Assembly: GCA_011316305.1 (NCBI GenBank)
Contig: SAUG01000034.1
Coordinates: 310,001-374,000, forward strand
Direction: 5' to 3'
Length of the DNA: 64,000 nucleotides
Source of the DNA: Rusavskia elegans
Lineage: Eukaryota; Ascomycota; Lecanoromycetes; Teloschistales; Teloschistaceae
Numbering within the stretch: position 1 is the stretch's first letter; the number at the start of each line of letters is the position of its first letter. The translations under genes were made by a program, and so were the position numbers. This document shows positions 12,846-25,100 of this stretch, piece after piece. The notes beneath the pieces were generated by a model. It ran no database searches. It was not told the origin of the DNA and saw only the letters and a program-made list of their open reading frames with translations.

Positions 12846-14000
12846 CCGATTTTATGACTATAAATAGTCTATATAATATAAAGTAAAGAAATCTAATTTA
12901 ATTTCTATTTCTTTAATTTCTAATCCTTTAATCTCTAACCTATATATATTCAACGGCGAAGTATTTAGTTATCTAGCGAGCTACCTTTATATATTTAGAA
13001 CGAAATAAGAAGTTATTTAAGCGAAAAGATTTTCAGATATATAGAGCGAGATTCCTTTCTATTATTCAGCGAATCTTATTTCTTTTTTTTTATAGCTATT
13101 AAAACCAGCTATTAAAACCAGCTATTAAAACTACCTTATCGAATATTCCGACAGTCTAGCGAAATATCCTATTCCTTTTAAAATTCCTTTTAGTATTTTA
13201 ATCTAATATTTCAATCTATAAATAAGCGATATAGTATATTTATAGATAGTTTTAACTTTCGGAATGTTTATAGAAAACTCTAAAATTTCTATAGATATTT
13301 AATTAGCTGTATAATATATTTACGGATAGCTTTAATTACCGGCGTTTTATTATCGATAAAATATATTGACAGATAGCTTTAAATACCGGTATTTTACTTT
13401 CGATAAAATATATTTACGGATAGTTATAAAATATCGGTAGTTATAGATTATAGTAGATTATATATATCGAGTTCGGATCGAAAATCTCGTTTTAAAAATA
13501 GATTTTAGGTAATAGATTATAGATAAAAAGATATAGTAAATAAAATTCCTTTCTTTTCTTTAATTTTATTTTCTTTTCTCTTCTATCTATTACTAGTCTA
13601 CTACTATTATATATACTATTCGTTTTTACTTTTCTATATAGTATTTAACTATAGTATAGTATCTCTCTTTACTTTATTTTTTATTATTAAATTTTTCTTT
13701 CTTTTTAGACGGTATTACTAAGGTTCTAATAACCGTCGATAATCGTTTTTTATATCTATATACTATATCTTTCCCCTAGAAAATAGGCTTCTAGCAGGCT
13801 TCCTAACCGAAGCAAAAGTTAAAATCTATTAAATTATCTTTTTCCGCTCTCTAGCTATCCTAAATCTTTTACTATAGCCGTTAAACCGCTAGTACTTTTT
13901 AAAATAAATTGGATACCTCCGGCTAGTTTAAATGCCGCTATATATAAGAGATTAGTAGTAGGTCCGAGGTCGTAGATTAGTTATAAAGATAAAAAAAAGG
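12846..14000. other. AT-rich spacer with short tandem repeats
   Basis: I see no gene. The stretch is less bleached than the Gypsy element. It contains a 14-bp unit (AGCTATTAAAACCA) repeated three times at about 13099-13141. It also holds a degenerate minisatellite at about 13236-13440: the motif ACGGATAGCTTTAA recurs at 13322, 13369 and 13416 (period 47 bp), with a weaker relative near 13242. Confidence 0.65.
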
Positions 14001-14009
14001 AAATATTAC

Positions 14010-14290
14010 TAGTAAACTCTATTTCTATCTATATATTTATCTATCTATCGATTTATTTCCCTTTCTATTTATTTTATCCTGTCTATTAATCTATTAATTC
14101 CGTCTATTTATCGATATATTTATTTATTCGCTCTCTTTTTACTTTTTCGTTTACTTTTTCTATCCGTTTATCGTTTACTTCTTCTATCCGTTTATCGATA
14201 TACTTATCTATTCGCTTTTTTAATTATTTATTTATTCGCTTCCCTTTTATTCTTTCGTTTATTTATTCTATCTATTTATCGATTCTGCCT
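14010..14290. repeat. Polypyrimidine low-complexity tract
   Basis: The plus strand is dominated by T and C in loosely repeated units such as TTTATCGATATA and CTATCCGTTTATCG, which recurs near 14160 and 14190. It lies immediately upstream of the coding-like fragment at 14300. It could be a decayed minisatellite or a pyrimidine-rich promoter-type tract. Nothing decides between these. Confidence 0.6.
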
Positions 14291-14299
14291 GTTTTATAG

Positions 14300-14690
14300 T
14301 AGTATATATCTTTTATTAATATATCTATCGAAGCCGTATTATATAAAGAGGTCTCGCCTATTATTAGCCGATACGGAGCGAGTAGAGATTTCTATTACTA
14401 AATTCTTCCCCGCCGGTAAATCTTTAATAGTATTAAAGAAGTTCCTAGAAAAGTTTATCTATACCCGCTAGCCTTTTTATAGCCTTTGCTATAGCTCCTC
14501 GCCTAAGCTTAAGCCTAAACCTAAATATAAAAAGTTTAAAAAATCTAAAAATACCGTTTAATTTCAAGCTATATCTAATACTACTAGTTAAAGCTTTGCT
14601 ATAATCGATAGCACTACTATCGTTACTATTTAGGAATTAATATTCGAGAAATTAAAATAAGCTATATTTATAGAATTAGATCTATTTATT
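14300..14690 (+). pseudogene. Coding fragment of unknown function (part 1)
   Basis: About 130 codons can be read with few stops, most of them explicable by RIP (CAG/CAA to TAG/TAA). The peptide has clear coding character: KFFPAGKSLIVLKKFLEKF near 14400, then YSSSPKLKPKPKYKK near 14495 and a Thr/Ser-rich segment. This fragment, the minisatellite at 14700-14990 and the fragments at 15105-15350 and 15542-15838 are all on the plus strand. They may be exons of one decayed gene. I recognise no domain. RIP load is visibly lower than in the flanking retrotransposons. Confidence 0.5.
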
Positions 14691-14699
14691 TGAAAATAT

Positions 14700-14995
14700 A
14701 TTTCTAGTATTTTTCTATCTTTATCTATTATCATACTGTTTTCTTACTATTGTTATACTAGAATCTATTATAACCTTACTATTTTCTCGTTTTTATTATA
14801 CTATTTCCTATTATCGTACAATTTCTACTATCTATTATCGTATATTAATTACTATTTTCCTATTATCGCGCTTTATCTAACTTCTACTATCTATTACTAT
14901 AGTATTTCTACTATTTATTATCGTATATTAATTACTATTTTTCTATTATTATATTCAATTCTATTTCTACTATATTAATTATTAGTATATAAACT
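14700..14995. repeat. Degenerate minisatellite
   Basis: The segment CTACTATCTATTATCGTAT occurs at 14825 and again, with one change, at 14909 (period 84 bp). Shorter relatives of TTTCTACTATTTATTATCG fill the space between. No reading frame is visible. Confidence 0.65.
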
Positions 14996-15104
14996 AACTA
15001 GTATATAGATATTTTTTTAGTTATATTAAAAATACCAGTATATAAACCGATTAGTATAATATTCACCGATATAGTAAAAACTTATCTATATTATATAATG
15101 GCGT

Positions 15105-15838
15105 TATAAGTAACCCGTAGTCACTATAAAATCTAGAAAAGGCGTATTATAAAAGTCGCCGAAAACTAGATTAACTGACCGATAATAATCTCGAGTCGTA
15201 TAACAATTTTAAGGTTTTAAAGTCGGCGTTATCGGAGGATTTTAAGAGTTACTAGCTATAGTAATTATTCCCGTTCGTTTATAAAATAGTTTATTAGAAT
15301 CTAGTATCCGAGGAAAGACTTAAATAGTTATATTATAAATATTTTACATTCCATCCTATTATATTTACTAATAGTTTCATATTTCATTCTATTATATCTA
15401 TTTTACTAATACTTTTATTTATTGTACTCTTTTATATCTATTCGACTAATACTTTATATTCTATTATATTTACTGTACTTTTATATTCCAATTATACTCT
15501 ATTAAATTAGATATAGATATACTATTTACTAACTTTATATAGACGTCTTCTATACAATCTACTACTACGCCCGTATAAACTATCTCTATAAAAATAATAA
15601 AATAAATCGTAGGCTAGCTAAATATAAATACAACTATTTTTTCGATATAGTCGATAGTTTTATTAATAAAGCCGAATTTAAGAATAAAATTCGTTTAAAG
15701 GATTTTCTATCTATCGGTTTTATACGTCGGGTCCGTTTCTTTTTTAATTTCGATAAAAATTCGGATATAGAGGTCTGTAATATATTTAAAGTAAAAGATA
15801 AAAAGGAGGAGAATATTAAAAGTACCGTTAATATTTAA
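15105..15838 (+). pseudogene. Coding fragments of unknown function (parts 2 and 3)
   Basis: Part 2 (about 15105-15355) reads with RIP-type stops only: NLEKAYYKSRRKLD, then SEDFKSY and VSEERLK, a Lys/Glu-rich helical texture. Part 3 (15542-15838) is open for 98 codons with no internal stop and ends at a TAA. It contains NRRLAKYKYNYFFDIVDSF and a Lys/Glu-rich tail, and begins just after TTATATAG, which would serve as a 3' splice site. Between them (15355-15541) lies a degenerate tandem repeat of about 40 bp based on CTATTATATTTACTAATA. This could be an intron, or the parts may be unrelated. The family is not recognised. Confidence 0.45.
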
Positions 15839-16445
15839 TTATATATTTAGATTCTTTTATTCGTATTATATAGAATCTAAAAACTAGGACTAGAACTAGA
15901 GATTTAGAATCTAGGTCTAGTTTTTTTACTAATTTTTTTTTTAAATTCCGGTCTAATATACTTTAGCTATTCGTCTAGACTTTAGCCTACTATTTTAATA
16001 TATCTAAATTTCTATAAATATTTATACTATCTTTATTTACTTTATATCGTATTAACAGTATCTAGATACTATACTATCCGTAACCTATAATCTATAACCC
16101 GTATCCTGCAGCTATTATACTACAGTTATCAAACGGTTATAATATTAGAATAACTTATAACCGCTGCACGTAACTGTCACGCAATCTTTTTATAACGAGG
16201 ATAATATTTATAGGATGGCCTATACGATATCTCTATATTATAACGCGATTCGAATATTTGTAGAATTTTATATATTCGTATATACGACCTTTGATCCGCG
16301 TTTTTTATATTATTATAATTATTTTTCCTTTATTTATCCGTGAGAAATAGACGTATAGAAGATATATAGCCTATTTTGGCGTATAGAAAAGTTATATTTT
16401 TTTCTATCTATACTTTTCCATTTTATTTAACACGTAGTATAGCTA
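15839..16445. other. AT-rich spacer, no gene seen
   Basis: There is no convincing frame on either strand. Around 16120-16200 the sequence is comparatively rich in CpA and TpG (for example CCGCTGCACGTAACTGTCACGC), so this piece escaped strong RIP. By position it should be the continuation of the minus-strand Gypsy integrase beyond the TIR insertion, but I could not see integrase motifs here. Confidence 0.5.
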
Positions 16446-17278
16446 TTTTAGGCGGCGCTACTAGTTTCTAGATAGCCTGTTAATTGACGGTAGATATGAA
16501 GTTATATAGTATATAAAATAGTCAGTCTACTAACAGTTAAATCCATTAAATAAACTGGTTGATATTTAATATTAGATAAGCTAGTAGATATTCAATATTA
16601 AATAAGTAGGTAGAAATTTATTATTAAATAATAAATCGTTTATAATAACAGTAAATTCGGTATTAATAGCTGTTTTGAGAAAAAGGCTATTAATAATCTA
16701 GTATTTTAGACGATAAATGATACTATAATAGTCTATTGTTCTATATAGTTCGTAGATCTACTATTAAATACTAATTTAAAACAATTCAAGATTAATTTAA
16801 TAATAATTTATTATTAAGTTAATACTAATACGATATTAAAATAATATTTAAAACTTTCTAAAAATTATATATTTTTCTAATATATTAGAACTAAATACTA
16901 TAATTTTTTTTAATTTAGATAATGAAATAGTATATAAAATTCTATTTCTAGAAACAAGTTTCGATTAAAATAATTTAGTAGATTTAGCGTTCGAATCCCT
17001 CGGTTTTTAAATTTTTTAATTTAATTTAGAGATACAAATAGTTTAGATAAAATAAATCGACCTATCGGATTTAGATTTCGAAAGATATCGCGATCTATAA
17101 GCCGATAGATCGATTTTGATATTTTACAGTTATTTAAAATATAATATAAATAGATATTATTAGTTACGAGATATTCGTATTATCTATACTCGAAATTTTT
17201 AATTAGATGATATTTCTACTAATATAATTTCAATAGCGTATTAACAGATCATCTAAAAACTAGCAGCGTCGCCTAAAA
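16446..17278 (+). mobile_element. TIR element copy 1 (TA-target MITE with tRNA-like core)
   Basis: It starts TTTTAGGCGGCGCTACTAGT and ends with the inverted form ACTAGCAGCGTCGCCTAAAA. It is flanked by TA on both sides (16444-16445 and 17279-17280), a Tc1/mariner-type target duplication. The length is 833 bp, too short for a transposase, and none is visible. Inside lie a B-box-like GTTCGAATCC (16989-16998) and a palindromic segment around 17050-17112 pairing ATCGACCTATCGG with CCGATAGATCGAT. The copy interrupts the minus-strand Gypsy integrase. Confidence 0.85.
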
Positions 17279-19050
17279 TATTCAGTCGTAAGATAATCTA
17301 TAGATAAATCGTTATATTTTATTCGTAGCATTTCTTTTTTAGTAATTAGATCTTTGAAAATATAAACTATAGGCCGTCTAAAAAAAGATTACCCTTTAAC
17401 CGATTATAGCGAGTTTATTTAAATAGTTTAGAGAAGTTCTTTTTTTAGCTTTTATTCGTATACTAGGCCGCTACAGATTTAGATATATCTAAATATATTT
17501 TATTATCTTTAAAAACCTTTTATATTAAAAGGCGTAAGATTCTAGTATTATTATTTATGGAATTATCTAATTTTATATTACGAAATATAGTAGTTTAATA
17601 AATAGTTTTAAAAATCTAATATTATTTTAGATTTCCGGCTATAAATCGCGACGACGAAGTTTATTCCAAAAAATAGAGAAAAAAAATGTATTATTATTCT
17701 CGCTTCCGTCCGGTTTTATAATATCTAGCTATCTAGATAGATTATCGGCGGAATTAAATTTATCTTTTTAAAAATTAATTTAGAAATCGAATACTATAAG
17801 TCTTTTAGCCTATCGGATTAAATTTAGATTAAATTCTTTAATCGATATAGAATAGCGAAGATTTTTATAAACTATAAATATATAATTATATTCTTTTTTA
17901 CTAGATAGAAAATATTTCTATTTTTTAATATTATAAATAATTATATATAAACTTCCTTTATATCTATTATAACGAAAATCTACGCTATTATATCTATTGT
18001 TTTTACAAATAATAGAGAACTATTTTCTATTTTCGTATAGCTAGTTTAAAATTCTATTAGCGTTTCGATTTAATATAAAGAAAATTTAACTTTTTAATTA
18101 AAATACTTTACTCTATAACAATGGTATATATAAAGATATAATTAAATTCATCAATAACTTTCTATACGTCCCATCTATAAACTATTTAAAAAGACTTTTT
18201 AGGGCGTTTTTCTTCGCTCTCTTTATTAAATTTGTTAGAAAAGCTATAATTTAAGGAAATCCTTTAATAAATCGTCTATAAAACTCTATAAATTCTAGGA
18301 ATATTGAAATATTCTTTATATTCTAAATTATAGACTATTCTACTACTATTTCGATCTTCCACTACTCTATTTAACTATTTTTTTCCTCTTTAATAAATTC
18401 TAGAAATATAACTTCTATTCGATCAAACGCGTATTTCGAAAACTTTAGAATAAACGTATAAAACGTTTAATGTTTTACGATTATATATCTAATATTCATT
18501 TCCTATTAATAAATAAATTAAATTATTATCGAGAAAAATAATTTAAAAGTCGTTAAAATTTAGTTTTAAAATATTATTAATATATAACTAGAAGGTCGCA
18601 GGTATATTAATAAAACTAAAAGATATTATCTAATAAATACTTTAGCCGTATCGAATATAAAAAGCAATTTTTTATTTTTATATTTTTTAATATAAATATA
18701 ATAGTAAATATTTCGAATATTATCTTTAATATACCGCCGCGTATATATAAATCGGTCTAGTATCTCGGATAGAGAAAATAATAGATATTTATATTTATTT
18801 ATAATTATATTACGATTTTAGTAGTCGATATAAAATTATAGACCATCGTCCGGTTTTTAAATAAATAATAGAAGATCCGATAGAACTATTTAATAGATAA
18901 ATCTATTCTTTTTCTAGTTTACAAGAAAAGTATTTCTAAATAGCTATAAACTCGTTTTATAATATATTATCCTTTTTGAAAAGCTTTTATCTGAAATTAT
19001 ATTGAATTTTTATATATATATATATATATATATTTTATCAACGTTATATA
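17279..19050 (-). pseudogene. pol: Second Gypsy pol (RT, RNase H, start of integrase), RIP-inactivated
   Basis: The minus strand reads as Ty3/Gypsy pol. The RT start is at about 18885-18828 (KPDDGL then FYIDY, from KPDGGLRFCVDYR). The segment equivalent to FGLTNAPASFQ lies near 18560-18620, and the KFSKYAFD motif (from KFSKCxF) near 18420. The connection segment FYRRFIKGFP is at about 18295-18262, and RNase H-like sequence occupies about 17700-18100. Integrase begins with RPIVYIFKDLITKKEMLRI (about 17380-17300), the family's YVP...R..ILR..HD segment, and then stops abruptly at the TIR element ending at 17278. The two frames used differ in places, so small indels are likely. It is a different element from the one at 4553 and has opposite orientation. 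Confidence 0.85.
19011..19032. repeat. (TA)11 microsatellite
   Basis: An uninterrupted TA dinucleotide run lies upstream (minus-strand sense) of the second Gypsy RT. Confidence 0.95.
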
Positions 19051-21588
19051 CGGCAACGATTATTGTATTTTACGTATAAAGAAATTGTTATATTCTCGTC
19101 GAAATGGATTGGAAAAATCTATAAAGATTTAGTATAGTAAATTCTTTTAAATTAGTATAGTATAGATTTTAGATATTCGGAACCTATATCGATATCTAAA
19201 TCAGAAAAAGTAGAAAAATAGATTAATTCTTTTTATCTAATAGTAGTAGCGACGTATTTATATTTATATTATTTTATTTACTATTCTATATACTATTATT
19301 TACTACTATTATAATAATCTATTTATCTATAAGTAATATATATTAAAGAACTAACTTCTAGATATATTATCGCCGACGTAGTAGATATATTATAGGAAGC
19401 GACCGCTAGATATATTAATTTTTAATAATTTTATTATTATTTTATTTTCTAATATTTTTTTTCTCTAAAATATCCGTAATATCCTATTCTAGAAAGCTAG
19501 CGCGATAATTTCTAAACGATAATATATTAAATTCGCTAATATTACTTATATTTATAGACTATAAAATAGTTTTTTTTTTCTAGATTTATATAGGCGAACA
19601 GCGGGTTTAGCTTTCGGTTTAATAAATAGGCCGGCTATTTTTTTTAAAATAATTTTTAATACTAGAAAAGTAATACGGATTAATTATATTATAAAATCTA
19701 TCGAAAGATATATTTCGCGACTCTATAGTATAGATAAAGAAGATAGAAATAATTATATCTAAAAATATTATATATTAGTAAATTTTTAATAGCGTAGTAT
19801 ATTATATAAAATAATAGAAGCTATTTAAATTCTAATATAGATAGTAAGACGATATATTTTACGTCTTTTTATATAATAGTAATATATTTAGTAAAGATAT
19901 ATATCGTTAGATAATCTATTTATTTTATATATACATTATACCGTTAACGATAGAATTTTTATCTTTAAACTAGGCCATTAAAATAATTTCGAACATTTTT
20001 CTAATCGCTTTAACTATAAAAATCTAGAAATATATAAAATTTTACTTAATTTAAACTTTTTCTATTATAATCTTTCGGATTAAATATATAAAAGTAGCTC
20101 TAGATATAAATAGATCTACATTCTATAGTAATCTTTTAATATTATAGAATATAGCCGATAAATATTATAAAGATTTAGCCTATATAATTCGCAGGATAAA
20201 ACGTAGAAATTTATACTATTTAACTTTATTCTGTAGATATATAAATCGTCTATAGTAGTTTTTTTATTTAAAAAATATTTTTAGACTTTTATATATATAT
20301 TAAACTTCGGCGTATTAATAGCTTTAGAGGCCGTTTTAATAGCCGCTTTAATAGTTTTTTTCGAAACTTTTACTAGTACCTTTTATAGTATTTTACTATT
20401 AATAGTAGGTATTTAAAATAATATTAGTTTTTTATAGATATTATAAAATATACGTTATATAAAGTTTTTTTTATTATAGATTTAATTATAGTAGTTAGAG
20501 TTTTTTTATTCGATACCTACTAGTTATAGCTATTTACTATAGTAAATAAATCTAATTTATTTTCTATTTACTCTATTATCTACAGAGTAATTATATTTTA
20601 ATTAATTTTCTTTCGATTTTCGAGAATTTTATATATCTAATTTAAACACGTTTTATTTAACTATAGAATCTATTATTACGATTTTTAATTGTTAAATTAT
20701 CCTACTATTAGTTTTATATAGATAATAGTATAAATATATAGGAAAATACTATATACGCGGGTACCTAAATATTAGATAAAATAGACTATTTAAAACTAAA
20801 TTGAAAATAGTAAAACGTCGCTATTATAGTATACCTTTAGCTAATTATTACTATAAATTTAGATTCTTTTCATTTATAATTATTATATAACTATTATATA
20901 GATGGTATTTATATAAAACTAATAAAAAGTAAATAATAATATAGTAAATAGAATATTATATAAAATAACTTTTTATTATTATAAACGAATAATTAGTTTA
21001 GTAAATTAATAATAGATACAGATATACTATAATTGAATCGGAGATAATTTAGCTGCCTATCTAAACTATAAAAAAAATATAAAAAATATAAAAAATATTC
21101 TATAAATCTATAAATAATTACTTCTAGAACGCGGATAGCTTAGTATAGCCCCTATAAACTAAAACTATTAAAAGTTAAAAATCTCGATTATATAGTATTT
21201 AATCGCGTATTAAAGACTATAAAATCGTCTCCTAGATATATAGTTACAATTAAAGCCGAATAAAATAATATAGAAATATAGATTAAAATAAATATCTAGA
21301 TAAAATAGTAAATATATTAGAATTTATATTATAATATATTATATTAACTAGCTAGTTGAATCTTCTAAAGATAATATATAATAGTAATTACTACTAGATA
21401 TTAAATATTTATAAATTCTAAAAACTTTATATATACTATTAGAAAAGATAAAAAAAATATTTAGAAAGATTTAGACGAAGACGAAACTATAAAAGGTAAA
21501 GTTATATTTATATTTTCTAAAGATATAGAAGTTATATATCGGTCTAAACTCTATATATAAAGCTATTGTAGCTATAAATATTAGAAGT
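19051..21588 (-). other. Probable 5' part (gag region) of the second Gypsy element, unresolved
   Basis: In minus-strand sense this lies upstream of the RT and should hold protease, gag and an LTR. CpA is nearly absent and no motif survives clearly enough to name. I found no LTR pair for this element within the window. The right border is the Copia LTR start at 21589. Confidence 0.4.
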
Positions 21589-21715
21589 ACGTATTACGTA
21601 TAACAGCTGTACCAAGGCGCCAAGGGCGCTAGTGCCGATCAGGCCTAGTGGTGGGTTGCGCTAAGGCCCTGTTACCTCCTTCTTATATACTTAGTTTAGG
21701 ATATATATAATTTTA
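21589..21715 (+). repeat. Copia 5' LTR, shortened by about 46 bp
   Basis: It starts TATTAGAAGTACGTATTACG (TGTTGGAAGTACG with G-to-A changes). It carries the conserved block AAGGCGCCAAGGGCGCTAGT, then CCTCCTTCTTATATACTTAG. Compared with the 173-bp LTRs at 29557, 44840 and 61511, it lacks the segment CGAAAGCCTACTTTAGTAAA and what follows up to the terminal TATATATAATTTTA. Its GC-rich first 100 bp are among the least RIP-changed bases in the area. Confidence 0.85.
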
Positions 21716-21716
21716 A

Positions 21717-21733
21717 CAGGTTATAAGCTCGGA
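21717..21733 (+). promoter_or_regulatory. Copia primer binding site (candidate)
   Basis: CAGGTTATAAGCTCGG follows the 5' LTR directly and resembles the TGGTTATCAGAGC type of site used by fungal and plant Copia elements. The same position in the Copia fragment at 44827-44839 (minus strand) reads TAGGTTATAAACCCG. Confidence 0.5.
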
Positions 21734-22159
21734 AGTTCTGGCCGAATTGGTTTATAATAGTTATCGTTATATATAAATATTATATCTTTATATTTAACGC
21801 CTTTTTAGATAACTATCGAATCTTTTCTTCTATCTACCTATCTTTCCGAATCCGAATTCGATATATATTATTAAACCGTATAAAGTATCTAATACAGCGA
21901 ATAACGAAACCTATAGTTATATTATCTATAAATACCCCGGTAACTGCCGAAATTATAAATAGTTAAATAGACCCTTTTTTTATCTTATTTTACGACCTCT
22001 AGCTGTTTAAACTACTAATTTCCTTGCTTTCAGATAGAACTATTAAGTCGTTAATTACTACGAACAGATATATTACTACTACTATATAGTATATAGATAT
22101 ATTACTATACTAATATAGAAGGCTAGTATATATATAGGAAACTCTACCGCGAATTATTA

Positions 22160-25100
22160 TATAGAACGCCCTAGCTAATTCTATCTAGTTCTATATAAAC
22201 GCTATAGTAATCTAAATAGCTTTTACTATTATAATAAATATAGGAAACGACTATCTAGCTAATTTAGTATAGACTAGAACCTTTATAAAATAAAGGGCTA
22301 GTAGACTATATTTCTAGCTATTATATTTTTTCCTAATCTTTTAATAATCTAAACGAGTACCTGCTACTTTTAAACTAACTACTATTTACTTTTAGAACTA
22401 GAATTATCGTACCTAGCTTTTAACTTTACTAGCTATATCGTTATCTAGTCCTAAATAGTATAAAAATTTAAAGCTTTCTATTTATTATTAAAGACTATTA
22501 TTATTATATCGTTTTAACTTTCGAAGCTTTATCTAATCTATTTTAAATCTTATATCTACTTCTATATTATTATTATTATTATTATTAAAACTCTATACTA
22601 ATCTTTATAATCTTAAAAGTTTTAAATAATATTTCTTTTAAAAACTATCTAAGAACCTCCGGGTAAACTAAACTATCTATAATTTCTAATTTTTTATTAA
22701 AGACTATAGGCTTTTCTATAATTAATAGTAAATTAATTTTACTATCTAGAGCTACCTACGCCCGGATTCTAATTATTTTCTTTTATTAAAATTTCCTTTT
22801 ATTATATTTAAAGACGACCCGGACCTTTTTATAGCTTTTAGTTTCTTTTTAATATTTTTAAGCCCGAGTAACTTATTCGGCCTTAAAATTATTATATTTC
22901 CCGGATATTTACTTCTAGACTTTCTTTCCGATTTATTTCTCTATAATACTATTCTATCTAGTACTAAATTTAGTAATATATCTATCTCTATAATATAAAT
23001 AGTAGATAATATTAAACTAGAAAGTTCCGGCTTTTCTATTAATATAGTTCCGAAATTTAAAACCCGTTTAGATTATAAAAATTAGGAGGAAGTAGTTATA
23101 GCCTATTTCGTTTTTAATAACCTCCGAGCCGGGCCCTTTATTTCTAGCGCTTTCTAACTATAAAAAAGAACGTATAGAATATATCTATATAGTAATTAAG
23201 ACGATCTATAGTACTAACGCTAAAAATCTTATTAAAGATATTATATTAGATACTAAAAAGATATTAAATAGATTCTAGATATGATATAAAGTCTATAGTA
23301 CTTATAGAACTCGACGCCTAGCTAGATACCTTCTATTATAATAGTTCTTTTAAGAGCGTAGAAGTTTATATAGCTAAATTTTACGAGCTTATTAATAAAA
23401 TTCTAGCTATATATATTATTATTTTAGAATACCTTTTTATTTTAAAATTTCTTTAGAACTTTAAAGCCGCCTTTAGCTACTTTTAGATCTTATTTACCTA
23501 AAGTAATATTATTATTAGTAATAAAAATAAGCGAAAATAGAAAGTAGTTATTCTAGATAAAACTATTAGTACTACTATTAGCGAGGAGTATCGCTAATAT
23601 AATAGTATAAAGTCTACTACTACTAGAACTAAGGCTTTCCTATCTATAAATAACCTAAATAAATAAATTATCGAAGTCGACTACTATCTCTACTATAACC
23701 GAGACGGCTATATAAAGAAAACCTATTATAGTCTTTATCCTAAATTAAAGAAAGCTTAAATAGTAAAAAAATAGAAAAATAGCGGTAGTAAATACTAGAA
23801 AGATAATAGTAATAGAAGTAAAGATAAAGGAAAAGATAGTAAAGACGGTAAAAATAATAAGTCTAAAGACGATAAATCTAAGGATAAACCTACTAAATTT
23901 AAAAAATTACTAAATTTTATTATAATAATACCGGCTTTTACTAATTTTAATTTTATAATTCTAGCTCCTATAACTTTATTAGCTTTATTAAATAAACTAG
24001 ACCTTATTAATAGTTAGATATTCGACTATACCTATAATTATTATACTATTTTCTAGTAGTATCTCTTTATTAAATATACTATAAAATCTATCTAGAACGA
24101 ATCTATAACCGATATTAGAAATACTATTAGCTTCCGACCGATTACTAAAAATACTATTATATTTATTTATTTTATTAATAGTAAATACTGCTCTATAGAA
24201 TTCTATAATATTCTTTATATTTCCGAGTCTGGTATAAACTTTCTATTAATATTATAAATTTAGAAAATAGGCGCTAAAGTAATTATTAATAATAATAGCT
24301 TTAGTTTTAATTTTAGTACTCCGGATCTAACGTTAACTACCTATATATATAAAGGTCTATTTCTAATCAATATTAATACTATATAGTACGGCCCTATAAA
24401 ATCTTCCTTTTTTTCTATTTCTTTTTCTATTTTTTATTTTTTTTTATTTTTATTCTTATTATTAATACCCGATATAGCTTTAAAGACCCTCGCTAAAATA
24501 TCGGTAGAGGTAGAAAGTATCTAGTATACCCGGCTAGGATATTTAAATAATTAAAATTTATATAAATTAGTAAATATATCTATAGGAATCGATTTATTTA
24601 AAGTTTCTAAATCTAAATCCGATTTCTATAAGATATATATTCTAGGTAAATAATATAAATAGCTTTATAAAAGCTATATCCGCCCCGGTAGCGGCTTAAT
24701 AGATTTTATTTACGCTAATTATATCGGTCCTATTTAAGAAGGTAAGATTCTAATAATATATAATAGGAGCTAATATATCTTTACTTTTCTAGATAATTAT
24801 ATCTAGAAGTATAGCGTCTATATAACTAAATAAAAAGATATTTTTAAAATTCTAGAATACTAGAACTACTTCTATATCTATAATAAAAAAGGCGTCTTTA
24901 TTATTAAATATTTTTATAGTAATAACGAATTTAGAAGCTATATTATATCTAAAAGTTTTATTAATAAAAATATCTAGTAGAAACCTACTATATTTAATAA
25001 TCTATAATAGAATAGTATCTCTATACGTTTTAGGTAAATACTAATATATAAAATCTATTCTATATTAGTTTATAGCGGCTTTAGTAAGAAATATTAGCTA

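Noticed and set aside
14700..14995. CRISPR-like array
   Set aside because: Repeats are degenerate, unequal in spacing and AT-rich without unique spacers. It is a eukaryotic minisatellite.
15542..15838. An intact small gene
   Set aside because: It is open for 98 codons but has no ATG start and the upstream coding blocks carry stops, so I list it only as a coding fragment.
19051..21588. LTR of the second Gypsy element
   Set aside because: I looked for a direct repeat matching sequence near 13-16 kb or 17.3 kb and saw none that stood out from the AT-rich background.
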